From OMIW01 sp044235645 (GTDB lineage: Bacteria; Bdellovibrionota_C; UBA2361; OMIW01), in contig JBIIHQ010000007.1 in the NCBI GenBank assembly GCA_044235645.1, positions 62,001 through 126,000 of the forward strand: a stretch of 64,000 bases of DNA. The letters are read 5' to 3'. This document shows, one piece after another, positions 51,097 through 60,003 of the stretch. How positions within the stretch are numbered: the first letter of the stretch is position 1; the number at the start of each line of letters is the position of its first letter. Both the position numbers and the translations under genes were made by a program. A model generated the notes under the pieces. The model was not told the origin of the DNA and searched no databases. It saw nothing but the letters and a program-made list of their open reading frames with translations.

Positions 51097-52248
51097 TCAT
51101 TTTCCCTTTGGATGTACCTTCAAAAGGGCCTCAGCAGCAGCCTGCTGCTGAGATAGCTTCTTGGTACTACCCCGTCCTCTCCCAAGCACCTCGCCACCAA
51201 CCTCAACAGCGGAAACAAACTGAGGGCTGTGCTCTGGACCCTCCATGAGCTCGAGGATGTACTTAGGGGTCTCTCGCCCGAGCGCGTGCATCAACTCTTG
51301 TAACTCCGTCTTTGGATCGCTGGGCGACACTTCGACGATACGGAACCCAAAAAGATTGCGGATACTGTGAAGCGCCGTTTCGAATCCCGCCTCCCGATAC
51401 ACCGCACCGAGCACCGCCTCCATCACATCCGCAAGTATCGAGGACCGATCTGCCCCGCCCGATGCAAATTCTCCGGGGGAAAGCTTTATCATCGGGCCGA
51501 TATTCAACTCTCGCGCGATGTCGGCGAGTGTGTTCGTATTCACGAGGGCAGCCCGCAGTTTGGAGAGCTCCCCTTCGGTTGCTCCGGGGTGTGCTTCGAG
51601 CAACAGATGCGCCATCGCCAGATCGAGCACGGCATCACCCAGAAACTCGAGTCGTTCATAGTCACCGGAGTCCCTCGCCGTGACGTGCATCGAGCGGTGG
51701 GTAAGCGCCCTCTCGAGCATCTCCATATCGTAGAACCGATGTCGAAAAGCTCGCTCGAAGAACTCCTTTGGCTCCTCCCCCGCTACCAACGGGGCTATCG
51801 GCTCGATCGGAGGAAGGTTTCCCGGTTCCTGAATAAGACCACTACGCCGACGGGGCACGATCCGTCCCCTCTTTCCCGCTACACCATCCTCCGGCTTGAG
51901 GAAAGGCTCTCCTTTCAACCGAAGAGTCGGCCGTTGGTGATAACCGAGCGGAACAACTACCCGCGCTCCGGATCCGCCATCTCCCGCTGCCCCATTGTCC
52001 TCGACTCCCCGGTCAGTAGAGCCCGCTGAGTCTACAACCGAATCTTTCGTCAATGCACTCATCTCACCATGATTGTCGCGAACAACCTCGCTCGCAGCGT
52101 CAGTGCCTTGGCTGGTCGCAATCACCCGAGTACGGCTTTTCTTCTTGACGGTAACAACGAAAAGCTCCCGACGCCCCGCCTTACCGGTTCGGACGGCCGA
52201 CTTATCGTACGGTCCTGATGGGGCCTCTGAATCGTCGTCTCCCGCCAT
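51097..52248 (-). CDS. rnc: Ribonuclease III with long N-terminal extension
   Basis: RNase III cleaves double-stranded RNA in rRNA processing and regulation. The catalytic domain begins near residue 160 (EFFERAFRHRFYDMEMLERALTH) and has the signature ERLEFLGDAVLDLAMAHLL plus ILADVMEAVLGAVYRE, whose acidic residues bind metal. The C-terminal dsRNA-binding domain (DPKTELQELMHALGRETPKYI through STKKLSQQQAAAEALL) follows. The usual protein is about 225-250 residues; this frame has 383 because of a charged, Ser/Gly-rich N-terminal 155 residues that looks disordered. No shorter start with a better ribosome site was found, so the extension may be real. It lies 56 bp after mnmA. Confidence 0.93.
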   Translation of the reverse strand: MAGDDDSEAPSGPYDKSAVRTGKAGRRELFVVTVKKKSRTRVIATSQGTDAASEVVRDNHGEMSALTKDSVVDSAGSTDRGVEDNGAAGDGGSGARVVVPLGYHQRPTLRLKGEPFLKPEDGVAGKRGRIVPRRRSGLIQEPGNLPPIEPIAPLVAGEEPKEFFERAFRHRFYDMEMLERALTHRSMHVTARDSGDYERLEFLGDAVLDLAMAHLLLEAHPGATEGELSKLRAALVNTNTLADIARELNIGPMIKLSPGEFASGGADRSSILADVMEAVLGAVYREAGFETALHSIRNLFGFRIVEVSPSDPKTELQELMHALGRETPKYILELMEGPEHSPQFVSAVEVGGEVLGRGRGSTKKLSQQQAAAEALLKVHPKGK

Positions 52249-52304
52249 CCTTTCCCCCTCTTCCCAGACAACATCTCTCTTCAGGTAGCGTACTCACCAC
52301 CCAC

Positions 52305-53459
52305 TTACACCGCACACTTTTGTCGTACGATCCTGCCCCCTCCGAGCACCTCACGGTTATCGATACTATACACCACAGCCGCCTGTCCGGGCGACACCGC
52401 GACCCAGCTTTCCTCAAATTCTACCTGAAATGTATCGCTATTCACCCTCGTCACCCGAGATTTTTCCCCCCGATGCCGATGGCGAACCTGTACAAGCGCT
52501 GAAATCGTCTCCCCAATGGCAGGTGGATTCGGGGTGCTCCAGGTCGCGAAACCCACCTCGAAACTCCGATTTTCCAGAGCGTGGCGAGGGCCGACGATAA
52601 CAGTTCGCGTATCTGGCTCGATGGTGACGACATAAAGCGGCTCGGCCTCACCTCCTATCTGAAGCCCCCGCCGCTGGCCAACCGTAAAGTGATGCACCCC
52701 TTCGTGTCGCCCGAGGACCTCGCCCGTCACCGAACGAATATCTCCCGGCTGCGGACGGGCTCGCCCAATCCTATCAACAAAAGCCGAAACGGAGCCTGAA
52801 ACAAAACAGATATCCTGGCTGTCGGGCTTTTCAGCGGTTACCAGCCCGTGTTGGCGGGCAATCTCGCGCACCTCGGACTTAGACATCGCCCCCACCGGGA
52901 AGATTGTTTCGGCGAGATCGGACTGGGTCAAATTATAGAGGAAATAACTCTGATCTTTTTCGGGGTCGGCGCCCCGTAACAGATGCCATCCTTCCGGCGA
53001 CCGATGAATCTGGGCATAGTGTCCTGTTGCAACCGCTCTTGAGCCAACCGCTCCCGCCCTCTCCCTTAATGCTCGAAACTTCACCCGCTGGTTACAATCG
53101 ATACACGGATTAGGAGTTTCACCCCGTTCGTACGTTTCGACGAACCGATCAATCACCTCGTTCCGAAAAACCTCCTCAAAATTGAAAACGTAATAAGGAA
53201 CTCCTATTTTTGCGGCCACTCGCCGGGCGTCCATAAAATCATTCGGGGCGCAGCAGGTGGCTCGAGAACTTGAACCACCGTGATTCCGATAATCCCATAC
53301 CTGCATCGATATCCCGACCGGATGATACCCCTTTTCCCGGAGGAGCAGAGCTGCCACGGAGGAATCAACTCCACCAGACATTGCAACTGCTATCATCCCA
53401 TCCCGCGAGCGAACAACCGATCCTGCGCCCTCGGGAAACGTCTGCTCACGACCACTCAT
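52305..53459 (-). CDS. mnmA: tRNA-specific 2-thiouridylase MnmA
   Basis: MnmA thiolates U34 in Glu, Gln and Lys tRNAs using sulfur relayed from a cysteine desulfurase. The 384-residue protein has the PP-loop AVAMSGGVDSSVAAL, the catalytic cysteines in TPNPCIDCNQRVKF and SQDICFV, and VGQRRGLQIGG plus the C-terminal beta barrel with EVLGGG. The ATG at 53459 is chosen over 53468. The upstream cysteine desulfurase gene ends 31 bp away, a natural sulfur-relay pairing. Confidence 0.97.
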   Translation of the reverse strand: MSGREQTFPEGAGSVVRSRDGMIAVAMSGGVDSSVAALLLREKGYHPVGISMQVWDYRNHGGSSSRATCCAPNDFMDARRVAAKIGVPYYVFNFEEVFRNEVIDRFVETYERGETPNPCIDCNQRVKFRALRERAGAVGSRAVATGHYAQIHRSPEGWHLLRGADPEKDQSYFLYNLTQSDLAETIFPVGAMSKSEVREIARQHGLVTAEKPDSQDICFVSGSVSAFVDRIGRARPQPGDIRSVTGEVLGRHEGVHHFTVGQRRGLQIGGEAEPLYVVTIEPDTRTVIVGPRHALENRSFEVGFATWSTPNPPAIGETISALVQVRHRHRGEKSRVTRVNSDTFQVEFEESWVAVSPGQAAVVYSIDNREVLGGGRIVRQKCAV

Positions 53460-53490
53460 ACGACACACCCCCGATATTACCTTTCTTGTA

Positions 53491-54672
53491 TTATGAGCAT
53501 AACGCCCGTCCCTTCAATCTTTCGATACACTCAGCGACTATCGTGCCCGCCTGATAAAATCGCTCAGTGTCGGGGTCATCAGTCACCGAAACCCGAACCG
53601 TTTCGCGGGCAACCTCCTGCGAGAGCCCTGCTGCGAGGAGCACCGGCGAGGGTCGCTGGGTTCCGGAGCTGCATGCCGACCCACTCGAGAGAAGTACGCC
53701 GTGCAGGTCTGCCGCGACAACGAGAAAATCCGCTGCAACTCCGGGAACCCGAAGGCTCACCGTATTGGGCACCGTCGGGATCACCGGCGACACCGTGGGC
53801 TCAACACCGCCACTTTTCCCGAGCCCCTCAATGAACGCCTCCCTATTAGCCCGCATCCGCGCGGCCCGCCCCGAAACACCACCATGGGACGCTATCCACC
53901 GAAGGGCGTAATGGATCGAATATATCGCCGCCACCGGTTGAGTGCCCGCTCGCATTCCCTCCTCCTGAGTCCCCCCTGTCATCTCTGGTTCGAGAAGCAC
54001 CCCACTCCTCAATACGAGCGCCCCGCCCCCCTGAAGGCCTCCGATTTTATGCCCCGAAAGGGTTATCGCATCGATCCCCCACTCCGCCATTGCGATTGGA
54101 ATCCTGCTAACCCCCTGTACGGCGTCAACATGAATCATCGCACTAGGGTTCACTTTGCGAATTTCCCGAACGATTGATTGAATGGGATAAATGACCCCCG
54201 TCTCGTTATTGGCAAGCATTACCGAAATAATGCCCGCCCCCTCGGTCATTTCAGCGAGTTTTTCAAGAGAGAGCTCATGCCCCGAAACAGGGAGAAGTCG
54301 GACCGACCACCCCTCGCGATCCCCGAGGTGACGCACCGTTTCTAGTACCGAGGGGTGTTCGAAAGGGCTCGATACGATGACTTTTCGCAACGCCCCCTCC
54401 GCAAATCCTCGCAGCGCGAGATTATTCGCCTCCGTCGCGCCACTCGTCCAGACCACCGCATCACGGGGTCCAGCTCCGACTATCTCCCGCACCGCATCGC
54501 GCGCCTCCTCAATTACCGCGCGGGCCCGCTGGCCCGCCTGATGAATCGAGCTCGGATTGCCCCAGGTCGCTGACCCCTCGGCAACAGCCGCACACACGCC
54601 AGGGACGAGGCCAAAGGTGCCGTTTGCGTCGCAGTTGATAGGTGACGATGAGTTCCTCTGGCTCGGCATCAT
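53491..54672 (-). CDS. Cysteine desulfurase (NifS/IscS class)
   Basis: This PLP enzyme removes sulfur from cysteine as a persulfide. The 393-residue protein has the NCDANGTFG N-terminus, WTSGATEANNLALRG, the PLP-lysine motif TLSGHKIGG, and SSGSACSSGTQRPSPVL with the catalytic Cys. Its place directly before mnmA suggests it supplies sulfur for tRNA thiolation rather than iron-sulfur assembly; no iscU or iscA is near. Length fits the family. Confidence 0.95.
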   Translation of the reverse strand: MMPSQRNSSSPINCDANGTFGLVPGVCAAVAEGSATWGNPSSIHQAGQRARAVIEEARDAVREIVGAGPRDAVVWTSGATEANNLALRGFAEGALRKVIVSSPFEHPSVLETVRHLGDREGWSVRLLPVSGHELSLEKLAEMTEGAGIISVMLANNETGVIYPIQSIVREIRKVNPSAMIHVDAVQGVSRIPIAMAEWGIDAITLSGHKIGGLQGGGALVLRSGVLLEPEMTGGTQEEGMRAGTQPVAAIYSIHYALRWIASHGGVSGRAARMRANREAFIEGLGKSGGVEPTVSPVIPTVPNTVSLRVPGVAADFLVVAADLHGVLLSSGSACSSGTQRPSPVLLAAGLSQEVARETVRVSVTDDPDTERFYQAGTIVAECIERLKGRALCS

Positions 54673-54853
54673 TCAGAGAACAAAAGACAAAGCGGGGTCG
54701 ATAACCGAACTCCGGTCGGGTTTGTCGAATACAAACGCCACTAGTGTACCAGCTTCACGATAAAACTTCACTCGTCAAGATGCCCAATATCGGCCCGGTC
54801 GGAGAATTAGTCCGATTTCTTCCAGCATAATAACGACCTCGGAGCGAATTACC

Positions 54854-55228
54854 ATGACTTCACGGCGTACCGTCCCTCCTCTCGCCATCATTGGGCTTGC
54901 GACCTCCCTCGGGCTTGCGCTGCGAGAGCTCCCTCTCCTCCTAAGACCGACTTCTCCTTCCACCATCCCGGCGGTTGAAAGCGCGAACGCCGAGGATCTT
55001 CTTGCTCGAGGAGAGTGCATCCCCTCTCGCCTCATTCGCGACCCTCGAACCACATTCCTGCTGCCCGTCGCCTCTCGCGCTCTCGCCGAAACACTTTCCA
55101 AAGAGGCTTCTCGCACCCCTTTTGAGCTACGCACGAGAGCCGAGCTCCGAGACCTCCTCGAGACTGTTCCCGGGATAGGTCCTAAACGCTCAGCACTCCT
55201 CCTCCCTCTCTTTTGCAGCCGCGACTAG
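54854..55228 (+). CDS. Small helix-hairpin-helix protein with N-terminal membrane segment (ComEA-like)
   Basis: The 124-residue product has a weak N-terminal hydrophobic segment (LAIIGLATSLGLAL) and a C-terminal helix-hairpin-helix motif: RAELRDLLETVPGIGPKRSALLLPLF, matching ComEA-type and PolX/UvrC-like HhH (LxxLPGIGPKxAxxL). ComEA binds incoming DNA in natural transformation, but the linker here differs and no comEC is nearby. It is divergent from the cysteine desulfurase gene and lies 87 bp upstream of the motA-like gene. Confidence 0.7.
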   Translation: MTSRRTVPPLAIIGLATSLGLALRELPLLLRPTSPSTIPAVESANAEDLLARGECIPSRLIRDPRTTFLLPVASRALAETLSKEASRTPFELRTRAELRDLLETVPGIGPKRSALLLPLFCSRD

Positions 55229-55264
55229 CCTCTCACGTCCACTCGACCGGGTGTCGCCTCTTCA

Positions 55265-55279
55265 GGCATGTCTTTTGCT
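55265..55279 (+). promoter_or_regulatory. Candidate sigma-54 promoter before the motA-fliR operon
   Basis: GGCATG-TCTT-TTGCT matches the -24/-12 consensus GGCACG-N4-TTGCW, with the invariant GG and GC exactly 10 bases apart. Transcription would start near 55290, about 25 bases before the ATG at 55316. Sigma-54 control of middle flagellar genes is common in several proteobacterial groups. Confidence 0.5.
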
Positions 55280-55315
55280 GGAACCCTCTCGTCAACCTCT
55301 GAATGAGTCATTTTT

Positions 55316-56122
55316 ATGACAGCTCCCCTCTCGCACCACGATGACCTCGAGCCCCGAATTTCAGGCACCCCCTTCGGCTTAGTCGTCACAGCGACGGGGC
55401 TCATCGCGCTTGTTCTCGGTATCGCCCTCGCGACAGGCACCGCACGCCAATACCTTGACATCCCCAGCGTGGCCCTCGTCCTCGGCGGGACGATCGGGGC
55501 GACTCTTCTCCAGTATTCAGGTGCAGATATTCATCACTGTGTTCGATCGTTGATCGCTTCATTTCAGCAGCCCATCCCCTCGCCATTCGAGCGGGCACAA
55601 CTCATCGTCGAACTTGCTCATAGTGTCCGTGAACATGGACTCCTTACCCTCGAACACGCAGCGCTTCGATCTGAGGATCCCTTTCTTCGGTCGGGGCTTC
55701 GAATCGCAGCGGATGGGGATAGAATGAACGACCTTCGTCCCCTTCTTGAGAATGAGATGTACCGCGCTGAGGATCGGCTCGAGCACGCGGCGGGGGTTCT
55801 CACCGCGATGGGTGGATATGCGCCAGCGATGGGCCTGATCGGTACTCTGATTGGTCTTATCCAGATGCTCTCGTCGCTCAAAGATCCTTCGCTCGTCGGA
55901 CCGTCGATGTCGCTCGCGCTCGTCTCCACACTCTACGGAGCTCTCGCGGCCAATATTTGTTTCCTTCCCCTCGCCGGAAAGCTTCGGGCTCGTAATCAAC
56001 AGGAGACCCTGCTTCGGCGGATCACGATCGAAGGGGTTTGCGGACTCTCCTCACTCGAATCGCCAATCCTGTTGACTCAAAGATTGCGAACCTACCTCGT
56101 CGGCACCTCGTTCGAAGGGTGA
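55316..56122 (+). CDS. motA: Flagellar stator protein MotA (PomA type)
   Basis: MotA forms the proton or sodium channel with MotB and drives the rotor. The 268-residue protein has four helices; DIPSVALVLGGTIGATLLQYS holds the first conserved segment, GGYAPAMGLIGTLIGLIQML the helix 3 region and VGPSMSLALVSTLYGALAANICFLPLAGKLRAR the helix 4 segment with its Pro and Arg. The short cytoplasmic loop between helices 2 and 3 contains the rotor-facing basic and acidic residues. It starts the flagellar operon. Confidence 0.93.
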   Translation: MTAPLSHHDDLEPRISGTPFGLVVTATGLIALVLGIALATGTARQYLDIPSVALVLGGTIGATLLQYSGADIHHCVRSLIASFQQPIPSPFERAQLIVELAHSVREHGLLTLEHAALRSEDPFLRSGLRIAADGDRMNDLRPLLENEMYRAEDRLEHAAGVLTAMGGYAPAMGLIGTLIGLIQMLSSLKDPSLVGPSMSLALVSTLYGALAANICFLPLAGKLRARNQQETLLRRITIEGVCGLSSLESPILLTQRLRTYLVGTSFEG

Positions 56123-56126
56123 GGAG

Positions 56127-56702
56127 ATGGATGAGGAATTGGCCATTTCAGCGACCATTTCAGAGGGAGAGACTGTGTTGTCTCATCCTGATGACAGCGA
56201 AGGTGCTATCGCGGGAAATCACATCCATTCCCTGCCATCCCCTGTCCGTTTCTTTCCCCGGAGGCGAAGAACCTTTTCGCAGCCACAAGCAACCTTCGAC
56301 GAGCGATTTACGATGCAGTACACTTCGCTCATTCTCATTCTATTTACCTTTACGGTGGGTTTTTTTTCTGTTCAACCCTCTCCCCAGTCACCCAACCCTT
56401 CGCCAGTAAAGCCGCGACCTCTTACAGCGCTTTCCCTCGCTGATCTCTTCAAACTCAATGGCGCAGAACCATCAAAAGATGGGCTTGTTCCCCTCTGGCA
56501 ACTTATCTCACACCACGATGTCTACGCTCGGATCTTCATTCCCCTCGATCCTAGCAACGTTGACCTCGGATTCCGACGATACACTGCAATTATCGCGCAT
56601 GCGGCTTCTGCCAGGGTTCCCGATACATTTTTCTCGGTCGAACTAGTCGAGGGCATGACAGAGCCCGCTCACGCAATAATAGAAAAATCTCGTTTGCCGT
56701 GA
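56127..56702 (+). CDS. MotB-like stator protein lacking the motor aspartate
   Basis: The 191-residue protein has a basic N-terminal segment, one helix (QYTSLILILFTFTVGFFSVQ, residues 64-83) resembling the MotB plug helix, and a periplasmic tail of about 100 residues. In MotB the helix carries Asp in YADL/FGDL; here the same place is Ser67 in YTSL. The tail contains SNVDLGFRRYTAIIAHAAS, faintly like the NxxLSxxRA segment of OmpA-like domains, but no GHTD. A FliL-like identity is the alternative, because fliL commonly lies before fliM. It starts 4 bp after motA. Confidence 0.6.
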   Translation: MDEELAISATISEGETVLSHPDDSEGAIAGNHIHSLPSPVRFFPRRRRTFSQPQATFDERFTMQYTSLILILFTFTVGFFSVQPSPQSPNPSPVKPRPLTALSLADLFKLNGAEPSKDGLVPLWQLISHHDVYARIFIPLDPSNVDLGFRRYTAIIAHAASARVPDTFFSVELVEGMTEPAHAIIEKSRLP

Positions 56703-56712
56703 GGAAGCCACT

Positions 56713-57294
56713 ATGGGAATCCTTTTCGACGATCCATCCCGACCCTCAAACTCACGGACTCGGCGCGAGCCAGCTTCGCCTCTCACTACCCCTTTCGGAG
56801 TGTCGTGGATGGTTACCTTCGGCGACCTGATGACCCTGCTCTTCTGCTTCTTCCTCGCGCTTGTCTCCACCGGGAGTTTCTCCTTGGGAGTGGTTCCGGA
56901 GGATTCTAGCGGGAATGGCCCTGTTCTTGCTCACTCTTCTCCAAGAATGTCTAGCCTGTCAATAAACCGACACGACGGCGCCGAGCTGTACCTCACCGAT
57001 AAAGATCTCACCACCCCCGACGGTCTGAGGGAACGAGTGAATGCGATGATACCCCAAAACTCTGACGCTATGAGCATATCGATTAGATCCTGTCCCGGGG
57101 AAACATCTTCGAAGAAGATCTCGTACCTTCAGCAAATCGCGCTCGTTACTACTCACCTCCCTTATCCACGGATATTCACCTCGACCGAAACTCCGTGCAC
57201 CACGTTCAAAGGTAGCCGACCGATAGCGATTGTCCAGCTCGTCCCGACCGCATCTTACCGCACTTCATCCTCTCATCAGCGAGGTTCTGAATAA
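56713..57294 (+). CDS. motB: MotB-like stator protein with motor aspartate and short tail
   Basis: The helix SWMVTFGDLMTLLFCFFLALVS (residues 31-52) is the canonical MotB segment with the ion-binding Asp38. The periplasmic part is only about 140 residues and shows no GHTD or other clear peptidoglycan-binding signature of the OmpA domain, although MSISIRSCPGETSSKKISYLQQI could be a diverged version. Usual MotB is 250-310 residues, so this one is about 100 short. It lies 10 bp after the other MotB-like gene and its TGA/ATG junction abuts fliM at 57295. Confidence 0.82.
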   Translation: MGILFDDPSRPSNSRTRREPASPLTTPFGVSWMVTFGDLMTLLFCFFLALVSTGSFSLGVVPEDSSGNGPVLAHSSPRMSSLSINRHDGAELYLTDKDLTTPDGLRERVNAMIPQNSDAMSISIRSCPGETSSKKISYLQQIALVTTHLPYPRIFTSTETPCTTFKGSRPIAIVQLVPTASYRTSSSHQRGSE

Positions 57295-58323
57295 ATGAAC
57301 CAGATACTATCTCAGGACGAAATCAATTCTCTCCTCCGCGGCCTCTCAGATGGCGATTCCGCTGACCTCGGTGATATCGCCCCTGAGGATCCCAGTGGCG
57401 CACAACGATTTGACCTTGCCAATCAGGAGCGGATCGTCCGCGGACGGATGCCGACCATGGAGCTTATCCATGATCGCTTCGCCCGTCAGTTTCGGGTACA
57501 CCTGGCCAAGTTTCTCGGCCGCCAATGTTTCGCCAACGTAGGCTCGGTGGAGATGGTTAAATTTGGGGCTTTTATGAAGAAGCTCCCCCTTCCCTCATCC
57601 CTCCACATCATCAGAATGCCGCCCCTTACCGGGAATGCGCTGATGGTTGTCTCTGCTCCTCTCGTCTTTGCGATCATCGACAGCTTGTTTGGCGGAGTTG
57701 GTACCGGGAAGGTTAAAATCGAGGGTCGTGAGTATACTCCGATCGAGACTCGTCTCATCGGGCGCGTTGTCATGCAATCCCTTGAGGTACTCAAAGAGGC
57801 GTGGGCGCCGATACACCCAGTCGATTTCCAATTCGTTCGCTCAGAGTACAACCCGCTCGCTGTCGCCATCGTGCCACCAACCGATGTCGTTATTATAGTA
57901 ACTATTGAGATTGAGCTCGAGAGCGAAAGCGCAACACTCACGTTGTGCACTCCGTATTCGATGCTGGAACCGATCCGAGGGAAATTATCAACCAATTTTC
58001 AGGTATCTCGGCTCGAGGTTGATTCGGGACTCATCCGACGGATGGAGCATAACGTCCGACAGACGACTGCCCAGGTGAGTGTTCAGCTCGCGATGGGGTC
58101 TACAACCCCCCGTGAATTTCTGAAACTCGAGAAGGGAGACATACTTCCTCTCACTACCAGCCCCGCTGATGAATCGATGGTGCTCATTGAAGGAGAGCCG
58201 AAGTTCTACGGCCACGTCGGTAGTTTCCAGGGAAACCGAGCACTACGGGTATCTCGACCCATACCAAAAAGAGACCTAATAAATTATCGAAATCGTATAG
58301 GAGCGTTCTCTCATGGCGGATGA
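57295..58323 (+). CDS. fliM: Flagellar switch protein FliM
   Basis: FliM is the C-ring protein that binds phospho-CheY. The 342-residue protein begins QILSQDEINSLLRGL, the CheY-binding peptide, followed by the middle domain with LIHDRFARQFRVHLAKFLGR and LFGGVGTGKVKIEGREYTPIETRL, and the C-terminal FliN-like domain (VSVQLAMGSTTPREFLKLEKGD, then GEPKFYGHVGSFQGNRALRV). Start and length fit the family. It overlaps fliN by 11 bp. Confidence 0.98.
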   Translation: MNQILSQDEINSLLRGLSDGDSADLGDIAPEDPSGAQRFDLANQERIVRGRMPTMELIHDRFARQFRVHLAKFLGRQCFANVGSVEMVKFGAFMKKLPLPSSLHIIRMPPLTGNALMVVSAPLVFAIIDSLFGGVGTGKVKIEGREYTPIETRLIGRVVMQSLEVLKEAWAPIHPVDFQFVRSEYNPLAVAIVPPTDVVIIVTIEIELESESATLTLCTPYSMLEPIRGKLSTNFQVSRLEVDSGLIRRMEHNVRQTTAQVSVQLAMGSTTPREFLKLEKGDILPLTTSPADESMVLIEGEPKFYGHVGSFQGNRALRVSRPIPKRDLINYRNRIGAFSHGG

Positions 58324-58681
58324 CCTCGAGCAAGAATTAGGAAATATAGCGGACGCTGCCGACGATATCTCCAACCTCTCATCCGATATCTGGAATGAGC
58401 CGGGTATGACCGAGCGGTCGAGCCAGACGATCGACTTCTTGATGGATGTCGCACTCCTCGTGACGGTTGAGGTAGGAAGAGTCCGCATGACGATTCAGGA
58501 TCTTCTGCAACTCAGCCAAGGATCGGTTCTTGAACTTGAGAAGATGGCCGGAGAACCGCTCGATATCTTCATTAATGGCAAACAGGTGGCACGGGGCGAA
58601 GCGGTAATCGTTAATGAAAAATTCGGGGTTCGTATAACCGACATCCTCTCTCCAGAGGATAGGATGGGGGGAGTTCGCTAA
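58313..58681 (+). CDS. fliN: Flagellar switch protein FliN
   Basis: The 122-residue protein has an acidic N-terminus and the SpoA domain: FLMDVALLVTVEVGRVRMTIQDLLQLSQGSVLELEKMAGEPLDIFING, then ARGEAVIVNEKFGVRITDI, the standard FliN ending. It forms the lower C-ring with FliM. Its ATG lies inside fliM and its stop directly precedes the fliO ATG. Confidence 0.98.
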   Translation: MADDLEQELGNIADAADDISNLSSDIWNEPGMTERSSQTIDFLMDVALLVTVEVGRVRMTIQDLLQLSQGSVLELEKMAGEPLDIFINGKQVARGEAVIVNEKFGVRITDILSPEDRMGGVR

Positions 58682-59203
58682 ATGTCCAGATCCTCTTTAT
58701 TCGCTCGCCAACATCGCACATTAATCGGGTTAATTGTACTCGGCTCATCATTGTTTCTTACCCCGAATGTCTACGGTGAGGAACCTCGTGATACAAGCCC
58801 TTCAACACCCTCGAGTGACATTACTCCCCTGGGCATCGGCATCCCAAGCGCAAAGGGGCCTTTCGATTCAACAATTCCTCTCACATCTCAAGCAAAAGCC
58901 GTCGCATTTTTTATCGTGCTCCTTGGTGGGTACGGGATGTGGATCCGCAAGCGCGGGTATTCTTCCCCGGGGCAATCTCAGGCCGAACTACAGGTCACCA
59001 CGAGAATCATGCTAACCCCCCGAACGAGTCTCTGTCTCATTAAAGTTCGAGACCAAACGGTCCTCTGCGCTGTGGGACCTGAGCAGGTCAGTATCGTTCC
59101 CACGGATCCCCGCCCTGCTGTTCCGTTTCATGAAATCCTGAGAGCGAATGAGCTCGAATCGAATAACTCCGAGGGGACACATCCAGGAGACGCGATCCTA
59201 TGA
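58682..59203 (+). CDS. fliO: Flagellar biosynthesis protein FliO
   Basis: FliO assists FliP assembly in the export gate. The 173-residue protein has a signal-like N-terminus, a periplasmic Ser/Thr/Pro-rich stretch, one helix (AVAFFIVLLGGYGMWI), and a cytoplasmic SH3-like end with RIMLTPRTSLCLIKVRDQTVLCAVGPEQVSIV, typical of FliO. Similarity within this family is always low; the gene order fliN-fliO-fliP makes the call firm. Its stop overlaps the fliP ATG. Confidence 0.9.
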   Translation: MSRSSLFARQHRTLIGLIVLGSSLFLTPNVYGEEPRDTSPSTPSSDITPLGIGIPSAKGPFDSTIPLTSQAKAVAFFIVLLGGYGMWIRKRGYSSPGQSQAELQVTTRIMLTPRTSLCLIKVRDQTVLCAVGPEQVSIVPTDPRPAVPFHEILRANELESNNSEGTHPGDAIL

Positions 59204-60003
59204 AATGCCCGATGCAATATTCTAAAAGAAGGGCGATAATTACGGGTGCAATCGGCATCTTCAGCGCTATCCTGCTTTGCTCGGATCTCTTCACCCAAAT
59301 CGCCGATGCACAGGGCCCCGCGCTTTCACTTTCTGTCGGGGGATCAGAACTCGCATCCGATGGAAGCGTTTCATCGACCATTAAGATAACACTCCTTCTG
59401 ACCCTCCTCACCTTCGCCCCAGCGATTATGCTCACCACTACCTCGTTCACGAGGATTGCTGTTGTACTGGGGATGACCCGCACTACGATCGGCACCCAGT
59501 CAGCACCCCCCAATACCGTTATCACCGGACTCGCTCTCTTCCTCACAATCGGTATTATGCAGCCCGTTTTCATGAAGATGTACGGCGATGGCATTCGGCC
59601 GTTTCTTGACGGCACGATGTCACAGGAGGAGGCATTCACCAAAGCAGGCGCACCGCTAAGAAAATTTCTTGTACAGAATACCCGCGAAAAAGATATCGCT
59701 CTGTTTCTCGAGGTCACCCGAAGTGCACGACCAAAAACCGCGGACGATGTCCCTCTCCACGCGGCGATTCCCGCTTTTGTCATAAGCGAGCTCAACACCG
59801 CTTTTCAGATCGGATTCATGATAGCCCTTCCTTTTCTCGTTCTTGACATGGTGGTCTCGTCCGTCCTGACGGCTATGAGTATGATAACACTCCCCCCAGT
59901 TATCATCTCTTTGCCACTCAAATTGATGCTCTTTGTCCTTGTCGATGGATGGCATCTTATCATCACCTCGCTCGTGCGAACCTATAATACGGGAGGAATA
60001 TGA
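59200..60003 (+). CDS. fliP: Flagellar export protein FliP
   Basis: The 267-residue protein has an N-terminal signal-type helix, LTFAPAIMLTTTSFTRIAVVLGM, a large periplasmic loop, and the C-terminal signature FQIGFMIALPFLVLDMVVSSVLTAMSMITLPP followed by KLMLFVLVDGWHLI. It is the flagellar counterpart of SctR at 9.2 kb. It overlaps fliO at the start and fliQ at the stop, both as ATGA. Confidence 0.98.
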   Translation: MKCPMQYSKRRAIITGAIGIFSAILLCSDLFTQIADAQGPALSLSVGGSELASDGSVSSTIKITLLLTLLTFAPAIMLTTTSFTRIAVVLGMTRTTIGTQSAPPNTVITGLALFLTIGIMQPVFMKMYGDGIRPFLDGTMSQEEAFTKAGAPLRKFLVQNTREKDIALFLEVTRSARPKTADDVPLHAAIPAFVISELNTAFQIGFMIALPFLVLDMVVSSVLTAMSMITLPPVIISLPLKLMLFVLVDGWHLIITSLVRTYNTGGI

